NCBI GenBank assembly: GCA_027627225.1
Contig: CM051033.1
Span: forward strand, 46,774,016 to 46,838,015
Length of the DNA stretch: 64,000 bases
DNA from: Congeria kusceri
Taxonomy: Eukaryota; Mollusca; Bivalvia; Myida; Dreissenidae
Direction of reading: 5' to 3'
The position numbers and the translations under genes were made by a program. This document shows positions 34,997 to 47,382 of the stretch, piece by piece (positions within the stretch are counted from its first letter, which is position 1; every line of letters starts with the position of its first letter). Below the pieces are notes generated by a model that searched no databases, was not told the DNA's origin, and saw only the letters and a program-made list of their open reading frames with translations.

Positions 34997-35090
34997 GACG
35001 CTGGCAAACGATGTGGTGTTGCAAAGAATTGTGGGAAAAACATTCTTTCTGCCACCCAAGTTCACTGATATCGAACTCAAATACAACAAG
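34997..35090 (+). pseudogene. M13 copy 2 exon d (open)
   Basis: [20 protein letters not shown], 94 nt. The conserved Tyr of LANY is Asp. Donor weakened to gtcact. Confidence 0.9.
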
Positions 35091-35168
35091 GTCACTGCAT
35101 TTCAATATTGTGAACAGTTGCATATTTGTCTTGAGAGTACATGTGTAAAAGTACATGTACGTAGTGTT

Positions 35169-36433
35169 CAGGGTTTCCCGCAGGATTTCTTGAAGGCATG
35201 TTGGCATCTCCGAAACCCCCCACCCGCGTGTAAAAAAAATCGGTTCGATCCCCCCGCCCCCCCCGCCCCCCCCCGCCCCCCCCGCCCCCCCCCGCCCACC
35301 CCCCCCCCGCCCACCCCCCCCGCCCCACCCCCCGGATTTCGTTCCAATCTGCCCCATTATGATGACCGCCTCCCCGAAATCGGCCGCTCTTGTTGACTCC
35401 CACCTCCCCGAAATCTACCGGTAACGCTCGACGCCACTTGTCTGAAATAGGCCGCAACGCTCGACCCCCACCTGCCCGAAATCGGCCGCATCGCAATTAC
35501 CGGGTTTTTGTTAATTGCATATAAACGTGTTGACCGTTGGATGCATTTTTTTATTTTTGTAATTAATTGTCATTTATACATGGTATTCAGCATCGTTTCA
35601 ATCCCTACCTTCTCCGCCTTCAAATTCTGCCATGACCGCTAGTTGTTTAAAAAACTTTTCTTTTTTATTAATTGTTTTTGGATGCGAAAAAAACATCAAT
35701 AATGATCAGTTATACTACATGCGGACATTACAAGCCGAAACAAAAATCACCTTTGTTATTAAATACTTGAATACATGGTACTTAATCGTCATAAAATACG
35801 GTCATATATCTCCATGTAAAAGCGTGTTTTGCAACAAAAGCGCGAGAAACTTATGTCGCCTTGCACAAGGTCGTGAAAAACGTGCGTGTAATGGTCACGC
35901 GCACAATTGCATAATGTTCATGTGAACAAAATTACGTTCGACGACTTTAAATTGTATTTTAAAATGAGACTCTATAGTACATTATTCGTTTCAATATTGT
36001 TGATTGTCAGGTTTAGAATCGGGAATAACCCGGATAAAATTTTATGGTAAATACAAGAATAAAATGTTTTTTAATGTATGTTCACCTTTCCTGAAAAGCG
36101 CTAGTATTTGTTGGCAAACACTTTTAGATGTTATAAAGGTGTAAACTCCGCCTTTAAAATCGCCGTATTTGATTGGCTAATGAAATTTTTGTGGGCGAGA
36201 CTACACTTTTCAGTTACTTGTCAATCACACAGGTGGAAGCGAGACCTTATCGATCAATACGGAGTTCCTTTATGACCCTTCAATTAAAGACCTATGTATT
36301 TAGATAAAGGGATTTAGGGTTGTCGCTTTGAAAATTAAGGCATGTCGGCCTAATTAAAGCATGTCGGCAAACGACTAACTGCTTTGAAGGCATGTTGGGC
36401 CCGACAAGCGAAACAGGCCTGTGGGAAACCCTG
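35169..36433. mobile_element. hAT-like non-autonomous element with poly-C tract
   Basis: Termini cagggtttcccgcagg and, reversed, cagggtttcccacaggc. Not present in the copy 1 intron. A C-rich tract of runs broken by single G or A lies at 35250-35333. The element carries aaggcatgttgg near both ends. No transposase. Flanking duplication not clear. Confidence 0.65.
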
Positions 36434-37049
36434 GTGTACGTGTGCTTGCATGCTATCTAGGCCATATCAAGATCGATTTGATTATCATTTAAAATACAAG
36501 ACACTGTGTAATACCGTTTCATTTTCAAAGGCCCCTTATCCAAAATCAGCTACGCGGTAGTAAGATCGGGAATTGTAGTCAGATTTGCCTCCACATCAAA
36601 CACAGATTTGACGGACAATTATTGTATTGATATTGTTTTGTATCATGTCAACGGTAATTTGTTTAGTGTTAAAACGCAATACAAGTAAAGCTAATTTCAC
36701 CTCAGGTTCATTCGTATATATTCATCAATTCGGCGATAGGTCCTCTTCGGGAGTATATACGCGACTGTTCCATAGGGGCTCACTGGCTGAATTGCTATTG
36801 TTGCTTCGCTTTACTTTACATTTAACAGTTCCAAGGCGGTAACACCATTTTCAATCAGTTTATGTTTTGTGTTGAACGTATTGTACTGTACTGTGTATTG
36901 TGTTGTACTGTCAATTGTTCACTTGTCTAAAATAAAGGACGTAATGATGTTAATGAGCTGATGATTCTGCTGTTTCATGTATCTTATATTTCAATTTTTG
37001 ATGTACGAGTATTTGATATACGTTAATATAATAATCAATTCGACGCCAG

Positions 37050-37178
37050 GTACTCTCCGGGACTGCTTCTGTGCCTCCTCGCTGGCAGAGTTGCGCCTCC
37101 AAGGTGACTAGAGAGATGCCGGAAGTGGTTGGACGGCTGTTCGTAGAGGTGGCATTCAAAGAGAACGCCAAGAGAAAT
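37050..37178 (+). pseudogene. M13 copy 2 exon e (open)
   Basis: [20 protein letters not shown] and [16 protein letters not shown], 129 nt with intact splice sites. Confidence 0.93.
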
Positions 37179-37533
37179 GTAACGTACACACTTGTTCACG
37201 ATAATAACAATACAGCAATGCAACGAAATATACAATATATACTATTATATTACTATATACACAACTGTGTTGTTGTTAATTTTTGGAATGATGAGCTCGT
37301 GTTTTATATGGGTAACCTTGTTTAAACAAGTGTGATGTATACTTGAAAAACAAAAGCAATTGTGTTATGTATTGTATAAAATCATAGAGGATTTCAATAC
37401 ATTGTTAAATGTGTACATTGCAAATGCTCTTTAAAAAACGTGTTGGATGTTTTATGTTGGTTGTGATTTCGTAACATAAATTTGAGTATGTTTTATAAAC
37501 TCCCAAGTGATCAACATTGATTCTCGATCGTAG

Positions 37534-37632
37534 GTTCTGGATCTTGTAGACAAGCTGCGGAAGTCATTTCAGGACATGATAGACCACCTCGACTGGATGA
37601 GTTATCCCACCAAACAGGTTGCAAAGGAGAAG
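37534..37632 (+). pseudogene. M13 copy 2 exon f (open)
   Basis: [20 protein letters not shown] then [13 protein letters not shown], 99 nt, donor gtataa. Confidence 0.93.
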
Positions 37633-38164
37633 GTATAAGATTCTGTGTTCCATCAGATCAAATGTCCTTTTGTGATTTATCCACATAATACATCACACAA
37701 TTTACCACGTTCTATTTTCTGTAAACTAGGTTAACCATTGACATGAGGTATTGGGAGTGTAATAACTGGATTAAACACTAGATTCATTTGCATATCATAG
37801 GTCACTTAAACCGAAGGAGTAACCCGAAAATAAAACAGATTTACAAATAGAAGGTATAACATTTTGTTTCTCGTCGGGTTGTGATATGTGTCACACCGAT
37901 TATCTGCATAATTTTGCATTAGACAAATCCTGTTTTTGCTCAGCTATTGTTAACGTCATAGTTTTTATCAAAGGTCAGATAGTGGCATTTGTAAGCAAAT
38001 GTTTGTTTGTCATAGTTATATTCGATCGGGATCAAGCGTAACATATGAGGATATTTGCTATTTGTAATTATGTGTGACTGTCCTGATGTAAAATGTTCTT
38101 TTGGAATCCGATAAGTATGGCCTGTATAACTAAGACAATATGGCGTTGCCTTTCGCGAACCTAT

Positions 38165-38190
38165 TTGCTATCTTTCAGTCATGTGAGTAT
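38165..38190 (+). other. Site of exon g deletion in copy 2
   Basis: Introns on both sides align with copy 1 (tttgctatct ... atgtgagtat against 5440-5560), but the 78-nt exon and a few flanking bases are gone. Only the donor-like atgtgag remains. Confidence 0.88.
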
Positions 38191-38797
38191 TATCACACGC
38201 AATTTGATTATATGCTCTTCTTTAGAAACGACTACCATTTAATTCGTGGTTTCTTTGACATGCCTTCTACCAACACTAATACAGCGTGTGTGTGAGTTGC
38301 AGAGATTGTAAAATGGAAAACACTAAAATATGCATTGAGTTCAAGGTATTCTTATGTTTGTGTTGGGTTTTTTTTTGCAATGTATAATATTTCTACGGAA
38401 GACAGAAATGTATTCCATAAATGCAAAAATACTGATATGCTGATGTGAGTACAACATGCAGAGTGTGCTGTTAAAAGGAAGTTCAGAAAATTATTCAGTT
38501 TACATTACAGTTTATTGTACATCATGACAAGTGGCCTTTGTTAAAATAATGTGGCTATTCCCTTTCGTTCTTAGATTTTGTTTATAAAAGCATTCCTTAA
38601 CAAAAGAAATGAATAACGATTTCAATAATAAAATTCCAGCAGGAGAAACACCTCTTGAACAACTCTTGGTCGTTTATAGAAGGCGCTAGAGCAACTGCAT
38701 ACAACGGCGTGCATAACTCAAACATTAAACGTACACCAAGGCGGAGGTCTGTACTGCAAGTGTTTTCTAGTTTGTTTGCCGTTTGTGTATGTTCTAG

Positions 38798-38893
38798 GTG
38801 CCTGTACACGATAACGACCCACTCTTGTCAGCGTGGAGAAGCCTCGGTCATACGCAGCCTTCCGAAACTGAGGAAAGATTACGATAAATCAGA
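38798..38893 (+). pseudogene. M13 copy 2 exon h (frameshifted)
   Basis: Matches 6897-7000 but is 8 nt shorter: gaagact is missing after the DNDP codons and one C is missing from gcgtcggag. The frame then reaches TAA in gattacgataaatc. Confidence 0.88.
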
Positions 38894-39831
38894 GTGAGCA
38901 TTCAGCTGTATTGTGTAATATTGTAGCATGGGGCATTATATTTATATAGTTTATTTATATAGAATATTTATTATTAAAAAATCAAAAAAAAATTCCGAAG
39001 AATCGTATTTTTTCTTCAGAGTTAGAAGTTGTATTGTGTATAAACTTAGAATTTTTAGCTTTGTTAAGTTCATTAGAAAAAATCTCATAAACACGTCGGC
39101 ATAAAACTTTTTTTGTTTCGTTTTTGTTTAAACTGAACCCAACATCGGAATAAGCCTAATTACAGCTTGACATTGACCCCGAGGCCCAGATAAAATGTGG
39201 GTGTACATTTACGCACAATGTTTCCTATGTTCGCGTACATAAAATCAAATTTTAGTGACTGAAAGACAGACGAAGATGGGAGTTTTTACATACCTGTGTA
39301 CATACGTGTGCATATGGTTCAGTAGTTAGCAAGTCTTAAACTGTTCAGAAGACTTACTTGTAATATTATTGTATTCAAATGGTGTTGCATTAGTAAGTAT
39401 CATTATAATTACACGATATTTTCCACATATTGTAATGTTTTGTTGGATGTAAATTAACCACCACTTACCCAACATAGAGTGTTCATTTACCCCCAAAACT
39501 TTTGGAGAGAGTGTACATTTACTCCCAAATTTTCAGACTGTGCTTACATTTACACCACTTACAAAAGCTTACCGGTATCTGAAGCACTGCATTAAACAAA
39601 ACAATTTGCTTACTGAAACATACGTTAGTCCGCTTTCATGTCAGATCTGTTTGTAGATGAATGAAAGTTAATGAAAGTACGTTCTAGCAAAGATATAATG
39701 TCATTAACTAGTTACTCTTACTGTATTACGAACGGTTGTTTACAATAAAACATTCCTCAAACGTGCCCACCCATTTAATTTGATATGTTTTTTTCTATCA
39801 TAACCTGTTGACAGACTTCTGTACTTTATAG

Positions 39832-39890
39832 GTGGCACATGTCCCCAGCAACCGTGGATGCCTATTACTCTCCAATTGTAAACTCCATCA
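39832..39890 (+). pseudogene. M13 copy 2 exon i (NAYY altered to DAYY)
   Basis: [19 protein letters not shown], length kept, donor improved to gtaagt. The Asn of NAYY, which binds substrate in characterised enzymes, is Asp. Confidence 0.92.
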
Positions 39891-40145
39891 GTAAGTATAG
39901 TCCGTGTCCTGATATAGCAATTAATTGCCTATTTAACATTCATGCATATTTTATACAAACGTTAAGTTGCATGAAACAAATGTTACCAACATAATTTCAT
40001 TGATTTGCTTAATGTTATAGGTTGTGTAAATGAGATGTTATTACACACATCTGCTAAACAGTCATTAAAAGCGTAAATAAGATAGCATTATATCTAGGGT
40101 TGAAACCAAGAAGGTACAAACTGCCATTAAAATCAACAGCAGTTA

Positions 40146-40497
40146 GTACCTTCTGGTGTTCAACCCTCGATATATCTGATCTTATCAGGAGAATATTACA
40201 TGGAAATAGATGGAGTCAAACTGATACAAGATGTACCTTCTGGTGTTCAACCCTCGATATATCTGATCTGATCTGGAGAATATTACATAGAAATAGATGG
40301 AGTCAAATTGATACAAGATGTACCTTCTGGTGTTCCACCCTCGATATATCTGATCTGATCTGGAGAATATTACATAGAAATAGATGGAGTCAAATTGATA
40401 CAAGATGTACCTTCTGGTGTTCAACCCTCGATATATCTGATCTGATCTGGAGAATATTACATAGAAATAGATGGAGTCAAATTGATACAAGATGTAT
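40146..40497. repeat. 87-bp tandem repeat, four units
   Basis: Units contain accttctggtgttcaaccct, cgatatatctgatctgatct and gaaatagatggagtcaaatt. Period 87 keeps frame on both strands, giving spurious ORFs. Lies in the intron after exon i. Confidence 0.93.
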
Positions 40498-40786
40498 GTA
40501 GTTTTTTGATCGAAGTCAGAGTCTTAGGTGAAACTATTTAAAGCAATGTTATTACAATTGACATTTTATTTACAAATTCCACCAGTTAGTAAGTACAACT
40601 AATAGATGCAAACTTATTAAGTTAGCCAAATTTGTTAAAGAAGCATTAATTATCAGAAATAATTGTATTAATGTTGTGACCTACCTATAGATAGTTATCC
40701 TCCATAGAAATTACCAATGTGCATGATACTTATTTATATTAAGCTTTCATTAAAATTGTATGTACATGACTGTTAATATGATAGTA

Positions 40787-42545
40787 TTTTTTTTTTTCCG
40801 TTCCGTATAGTTTATTATCCTCGTCAATAGATATGCGGGGGTCGAGGGCATCCCCCTCCACATCGTACATTATACATTAAATGCATGCACAATTTTACAT
40901 GTATAATATAAACAAGTGTCATCCACAACACAGAAAATAGATATTCAGTGTTCAAGTGATGGTACACACATTAAATATAAGAGTAACATGAGCGCATAAT
41001 GTTACCATGTTTTTCAAAACATAGAGGAATTGATATACAGTATAAAATGATACAAAAGTTATTTATGTAAGTCGCATAGCACATTGCTCTACCGAAAAAG
41101 AGGTAGCAAACAGTCCCATTCTTTATTAGTAGCTAAATTGTTAAAGTAGTTTATTATATTTCAGAATATGATAGTGTACAGAAAAATAAGACTTTACAGC
41201 CTTACAGTAGGTAATGTTTTATTCATTTTACAATTATAAATAAACATTTTAGTGAGAAGGAAAGTTAGATTCAAAGGATCATTTGTATTTTTATGTCCTA
41301 ATATAAAAGAAGGTGCGTTAATGAGATCTGCAAAATTGTTACATCCTTCAAACAATTCTGAAATGAATTTATTTACGTATTTGCAGTCCCAAAAAATATG
41401 CTCAATTGTTTCGCACATCTTTTGACAAAAGGAGCATTCGGCTGACGTTTTTTTAATAGATTTGAAATAAAAAGGAATTTGTACCTATAATTCGTTGTAT
41501 AATTCTATACTGTAACCATTGTAGATTAGAATCTTTAGTTATACAAAATGGCATTTAAAAAATATGTTGCCAGTACTTATTGTCAATATTTTGAAAAGTG
41601 CTCGCCCATTTTGATATACATGTTGGTAAAGTTTCATTTATTTTAATTATATTATACATGGGTCGAGTTCCTTTTGCATATGTTAAAATGGATCGCAAGT
41701 GAAGGGGGACAAATGGTTTAACAAAATCATATTCTAAACTCTGGTCTAGAACATATGTTTTATCATACAAGCTAAACCTCTTCAAGTATTTTGTTACTGC
41801 CTTAATAATACCTAGAAAAAGCAAGTAGTTTGGAAAGAAATTATATATTTTAGAAAATTCTTCATACATATAAAATTTCAAAATTTCATAATTACTGATC
41901 AAATCCCCAATGAAATGTACGCCATTTTCAAACCATGATTTGAAGAATACACTTTTATTACCAATCGTTATGTCAGGGTTATAGAATATTGGATTTTGTA
42001 ATATGTACTTTTTTTTAAATGTTTCCGCTTTGCGGAAATCAACACAAGATTTTAGTGTATCTTTCCAAAAATCATTACTTATTTTATTGATTACGTTTTC
42101 AGGATAGTGTAGACCACAGTTATATAATTGTCAAGGTCTATTATCTTTCTTACAATATTGATCCATTTACCATTTCCGGTGATAATTCTACGGATCCAAG
42201 AACACTTTAAAGAAATTATGAATGAAAAAATGTCGACCATATTTAACCCTCCTTCAGCATATTCTTTTGTAAGTACATTTTTGTTAACTTTTGACCTCCC
42301 ATTCCACACAAAATTAAAAATAGATCATTTAACTCTGCCAATGTTTTATGCGGCGGATTTGGAAGTGCAACAAAAAGATGATTTAGCACTGGTAAAGCAA
42401 TCGTTTTTATTACTTGTATTCGTCCTTGATAGTATTTGTTATTATTGTATTCATTATTATGTGACCACATTTATGTAAAATATTTCAGTGTTGAGACGAT
42501 GTACACTGTGCTAGTCTTAATAAATATTTGCCTTGTCTTGTCTTA
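40787..42545 (-). mobile_element. 5'-truncated LINE (L1/Tx1-like), minus orientation, degenerate
   Basis: Minus-strand fragments match the C-terminal part of LINE ORF2: GRIQVIKTIALPVLNHLFVA, MWNGRSKVNK...YAEGGLNMVD, ILTYAKGTRPMYNIIK and CETIEHIFWDCKYVNKF (zf-RVT-like). They lie in different frames with stops between. The 3' end is a T run at 40787-40797, an A-tail on the minus strand. GTTAATA occurs on both sides (40772, 42546) as a tentative target duplication. Confidence 0.85.
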
Positions 42546-42643
42546 GTTAATAACACTAAAGTGCACGATCATCCCAATGTATCTAGGAGCTGTTTAGATC
42601 AGACGAGATTTACTATTATTCTTGTTTGAACATTACTTTTCAG

Positions 42644-42695
42644 CCTTCCCTTCTGTCATTCTTCAGCCGCCATTTTATTCACATGACCAACCGGC
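42644..42695 (+). pseudogene. M13 copy 2 exon j (open)
   Basis: [17 protein letters not shown], 52 nt, intact splice sites. Ala-Ala replaced by Ser-Val. Confidence 0.93.
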
Positions 42696-42968
42696 GTAAG
42701 TAGGCTTTTATACGTACAGTAGCATAATTATACGCTGTCAGTGCATTTAAAGTCGTATAGATTGAAATATGCTACTGAAACAATTATATAAAAGCACAAA
42801 ACATGCATGTAAACTGTTTGTCCTGTTTATTTGACATATATTATGTCTTGCAAGTGTTTCAGATAATGCAAAACATTTTCAATACGAGATAAAAGGAGGT
42901 AGATCATACATTAAGTTAGAGTTATTACTTATTTTAGTACAATGATACGTACTGTATTTGTATATCAG

Positions 42969-43036
42969 CTATTTGAACTACGTAGGCATTGGTCACGTCG
43001 TCGATCACGAAATCACACACGGCTTTGACGATCAAG
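42969..43036 (+). pseudogene. M13 copy 2 exon k (HEITH kept, surroundings altered)
   Basis: [25 protein letters not shown] is intact, but the near-invariant Gly residues of NYGGIG and IGHE are Val and Asp. Confidence 0.93.
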
Positions 43037-43313
43037 GTAAATTAAAAACTCCATATATTGCAAACTATGTGTTGAATTAATCATTGTAACAGTCTGTATA
43101 TTTTAACCAATGCATTGTTTCACTTGGTAAATGCATACAATTCTTTTCAGGTAGCAGTACACGTATATGTAATGTGCGAGAATGTTTTAGACACATGACA
43201 TGTTATCCTAAGTAATATATATATAGCTTTTTTCCACAAACACCATTTGCCAACAAGTGTTGCATCAAGTGAAAATAAATTATATAAGTACGCTGCATAT
43301 ACGACATAATTAT

Positions 43314-43871
43314 GTGTCAGCCGATGAGATTTTTATCCCATTGCGGCCTGCCTCGTTTTGAGAAAACTGACGTCAAAATTGATGCACGTGATTTTTATCA
43401 GAAAGTCAGGTTTATGATTAAGATATTTAAAATAATTCTGTTAAATCTTAAAACTATCAACGAAAATTATTATTTATTGGGTTATTTGTATCAATATTGT
43501 AATTTTTGCTATGATTTCTTGTTTGGTTGCCATAGCAATCATCTCTTTATTATTAATATTTTTGTCCGAAACATGTTTGCATTCAAAGTTTGTTATTTGG
43601 GAAATGCAGTCCAATAAATACATATATGAATTACGTGTCTTCATCATGCTAGGTTCTGTAATGTATGCATGACAAACTTATAAATCTGTGTGAAGTGTGA
43701 AAATTTGTCGTTATGGTGGTGTTACCTAAACTGCTCATTCTTGCTCAAAACGCATGACTGAGAAAAAAGAAGCCATTTCCAGTTTCTACACATATCAGTG
43801 TTTTCAAAACTGCCAATAACTCATTTTCGCCCAGATACCGCATTTGGGCAAAAGATCTCATGGGCTGACAC
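43314..43871. mobile_element. Non-autonomous DNA element with terminal inverted repeats
   Basis: Left gtgtcagccgatgagat, right reverse complement gtgtcagcccatgagat, with further similarity inside (tttatcccattgcgg / ttttgcccaaatgcgg). The 101-codon frame inside is not recognisable. Confidence 0.65.
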
Positions 43872-43883
43872 CATTATTCTAGA

Positions 43884-43930
43884 CCGTCTTTATGATCAGA
43901 ATAGCAACCTGAAACCCTTAAACAGATGGT
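43884..43930 (+). pseudogene. Duplicate fragment of M13 exon l start
   Basis: accgtctttatgatcagaat then agcaacctgaaaccc resembles the first roughly 35 nt of exon l (RLYD..xNLK) after a ctag acceptor-like site. It stops at TAA. The fuller exon-l copy is 150 bp downstream. Confidence 0.65.
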
Positions 43931-44080
43931 GGTTGACTTCTGAGTTGAATCTATGTTAAATAAGGGTACATTCAAACATTGACTGGTATAAGCGACCTGA
44001 TCTAGCAAAGCATATCAGGTGTATATCAGCCTATAGTGGTATCATAAAAAGTCCGACCAAACGACATGCTTATATTTCAG

Positions 44081-44222
44081 GCCATCTTTATGACAATGTT
44101 TGCATGTTGGCAATCTGAAATCCTGGTGGACCGACGATGATGCAAAGAAGTTCAAGGAGCGTGCCTAGTGTATCATATATCAGTACAGCAGCTATGTGGT
44201 GCCCGGAACAGGCAATATGACT
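44081..44222 (+). pseudogene. M13 copy 2 exon l (frameshift and nonsense)
   Basis: Matches 9764-9897 with a net 8-nt insertion (gacaatgtttgcatgttgg) and CAG to TAG in gtgcctagtg. It still ends ccggaacaggcaatatgact|gtgggt. Confidence 0.9.
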
Positions 44223-45134
44223 GTGGGTACACACATACGGATCAGGCTCAATGTTTATAAAGTTATTCTTAACTTATGTTGAAAATAAGTTTAAATAAGA
44301 CTTTGTGTTCAAAACACGATGCTTGGAAAAAATGTGCTTGACATGTACTTATAAGTAATATCATTGGCCACAGGCTGCACCTGCTGTGTTCAGATTGTCA
44401 AACAATACATTTCTTTGTTAGAAAATCCAATCATAAAATTAAGTTTGTTTTTGTTCGGCGTAGCTGTCTAAGATCACTTTTGACCTAGATTTCTTGCGAT
44501 AATTATGCAGCGGGAAAATTGAATGCCAACAGAATTGGGCACATTTTCTAATTTTAGGGAATGCAACAACAATGGTTTAATGTATACCAACAACTGTTGC
44601 ATACTTTAGGGGATTAAAATGTTACATAAAAAGCGGTTAAAATAAAGTTATAAACGCTCTAGAACTGAGCAAAAGTATGAACATATTTTCTCATCGTATG
44701 TCATGAACAGAATATTATGTTCATTCCCAGAATTAATACATTTTTTTTAGCCTAGCGTACGCTCTATAAATAACAATTGATTCTTGCGAGTTCAACACAC
44801 TCACGATCATTCTAAAAATAGCCCGCGTTTAGCTGCCGGTGTATAGCTGTTATAATATACATGCATCAATTAGCGTCCAGAGAATCATAAGAGCGAATAT
44901 TTCAATAAAGGGGGAATTTATGTTTATAAACTGGCTTTGAAATTGAATTGCAGTTGCGTTCTGTTAATAATCAATTAGAATTGCACAGTTCTATCAACTT
45001 CTCCAGTAGATGTTAATCAAGTTGACAGTGCTCCAGCCAGAATTTTAAAAAGGGCAGGGTGCTAATTCCTAACAAGGGAACTTTTGCGCGCGTTCGTATT
45101 TTTTGCAAGTACCAGTTTGGCAATTAGGACTGGT
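44223..45134. other. Intronic DNA, no gene seen
   Basis: AT-rich. An ataaaattaagtttgttttt..gtagctgtctaa stretch has a loose relative near 20060. No M13 exon m or n was found here. Confidence 0.5.
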
Positions 45135-45985
45135 CGTAGATGCACACAGACCGATATGGGACCCATATGGGCTTGCTAGTTAGAAACCCACATGGTCAAT
45201 CTTGATGGGACCCATATGGGCTTACTGTTTGTGACCCATCTGGACCTGCTTGTTGGGGCCAATATGGACTTTCTTGCTGGGGCCCATCTAGGCCTGCTTG
45301 TTGGGAACCCATATTACCTTTCTTGCTGAGGCCCATATGAGCTTGCTTTTTGGGGACCGACATGACTCATATGGATTTGCTTGTGTGAACCCATGTGGGC
45401 TTTTTTGCTGGGACCCATTTGAGCTTGTTGGCCTGGGACCCATCTAAGACTGATATGGGCATGACATGTATGTGGGACCTACATGGGGCCTATGTAGTTA
45501 ATAAGCCTAGGCATATCCCATATCGGGCCCACATGGGCTGGCTTGCCAGGACCTATATGTGCTTAATTGCTGGGAACCCAGAGGGGCTTTTTTGATGGTA
45601 CACATATAGGGTTGCTTGAATGGGATCCATACGGGCTTGATTGCTGGGGACCCATGTGGGCTTGCTCTTGGTGACCCATAAGGGCTTGTTTGTTGGGGAC
45701 CCATATGAGCCTTCTTGCTGGGGCCCATATGGGCTTGATTCTTTGAAACCCCATGAGGGATCTCTTGCTGGGACCTATATGGGCTTGCTTGCCTGGGGAC
45801 CTATATGGGCTTTCTTGCTTTCTGTTGTTGATCCATATGGACATATTGTTCGGAACCCATATAGGCTTTCTTGCTGGGACACAAGTGGGCTTGCTTGCCT
45901 GTGGGACCTATATGGGCTTTCTTGCTAGGACCCATATGGGTTTTCTTGTAGTGCGCCCATTTTGGGCTTTCTTTCTGGGTCGGTA
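45135..45985. repeat. Irregular ~27-30-bp array, about 30 units
   Basis: Degenerate units of gggacccatatgggcttgct plus tgctgg or tgttgg spacers. Related single units occur near 660-740 and 28800-28930, next to exon a of each copy. Confidence 0.85.
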
Positions 45986-46376
45986 TGATCGGTTTATTTA
46001 CGGTACAAATATTAATAATTATTAAATTAATCACAAATTAATTTTGGGATCCGAGAAGTTTCCTTCTGGTGTCCGAAATATCTGGGGTCCGAGAAGTCTT
46101 CTTATATAGGTGGGGACCAAAAAATCTGGGGTCCGAGAATCCACGTAACCGATCATCTTTGCCCTCGTGTATCATATGTGTATGGTAAAAATGATATCTC
46201 CGTATATATATGCCAACGACGATTGTCTATTTTTTAAAGACATTTCTTGTTTTTCTACTGGGATTCTTTATGAAAAAACAGCTCTGGCAAACTGCAGTGT
46301 TTATTTTCTCAGTAGGTCACCGATTTAAATACAGCTCTATAGTTGTGTGTGTGGCCAAGGTTTATTAATGTTTAGC

Positions 46377-47382
46377 TCACTTGAGCACAAAGTGCTCACG
46401 GTGAGCCTTGTGATCGCCCGTTGTCCGTCGTGAGTGCGTGTGTGCGTGCGTGTGTGCGTCGTCAACTTTTCATTCAAACAACATCTCCTCCTAAACCGCT
46501 TGGCAGATTTTCACCAAACTTCACAGGAATGATCCTTTGGGTGGACCTCTTTCGAAGTTGTTCAAATCTTTCCGGTCCGCTGCATATGTAGGTCACCAGA
46601 GCTAAAAATAGATTTAAAAATTGAAAACTTTAAAAATCTTCTCCTATGAAACCGCACGGCTCAGAGCTTATTTATTTGATATGTGACATCCTCTAGTGGT
46701 CCTCTACTAAGATTGTTCAAATGATGCCCCTGGGGTCAAAACTGGCCACGCCCCAGGGTCACATGGTTTATATAGAATTGTATAGCAAAATGACTTTAAA
46801 AATCTTCTCCTATGAAACCGCAAGGCCTAGATGTTTCGTATTTGGTATGTAACATTATATAGTGGTCCTCTACAAAGATTGTTCAAATGATGCCCCTGGG
46901 GTAAAAACTGGGCACACCCCAGGGGTCACATGGTTTAAAGAGACTTAAATAGCAAAATGCCTTTAAAAAATCTTCTTCTCTGAAACCGCAAGGCCCAAAG
47001 GTTTTATATTTGGTATGTAACATTGTATAGTGGTCCTCTACAAAGAGTGTTTTCAAATGATGCCCCTGGGGTTAACTGGCCACACCCCGGGGTCACATGT
47101 TTTATACAAACTTAAATAGCCTAGAGGTTTCATATTCGGTTGATGGTCATCTACAAAGATTGTTTAAATGATGTCCCTGGGTTCAAAACTGGCCACATCC
47201 TGGGGGTCACATGGTTTATATACATTTAAATAGCCAAATGACTTTAAAAATCTTCTCCTCTGAAACCACAAGGCCCAGAGGTTTTATATTTGGTATGTAA
47301 CATAGTATAGTGGTCCTCTACAAAGATTGTTCAAATTATGCCCCTGGGGTCAAAACTGGCTACATTGTTTATACTGCAGCAC
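46377..47382 (+). repeat. Mollusc-type interspersed repeat with ~140-bp tandem core, left part
   Basis: Starts agctcacttgagcacaaagt ... ggtgagccttgtgatcgccc, then a gtgcg-rich stretch, then units with ttaaaaatcttctcct, gaaaccgcaaggcc, tagtggtcctctac, atgatgcccctggggt and ggtcacatggttta. Continues at 49245 after an inserted block. Confidence 0.85.

Noticed and set aside
34989..35496. Gly- or Pro-rich frames around 35250-35333
   Set aside because: Caused by the C-rich tract of a non-autonomous element.
40100..40501. 133-codon frame over the 87-bp repeats
   Set aside because: Period divisible by 3, and the opposite strand is also open. Only four units, in a pseudogene intron.
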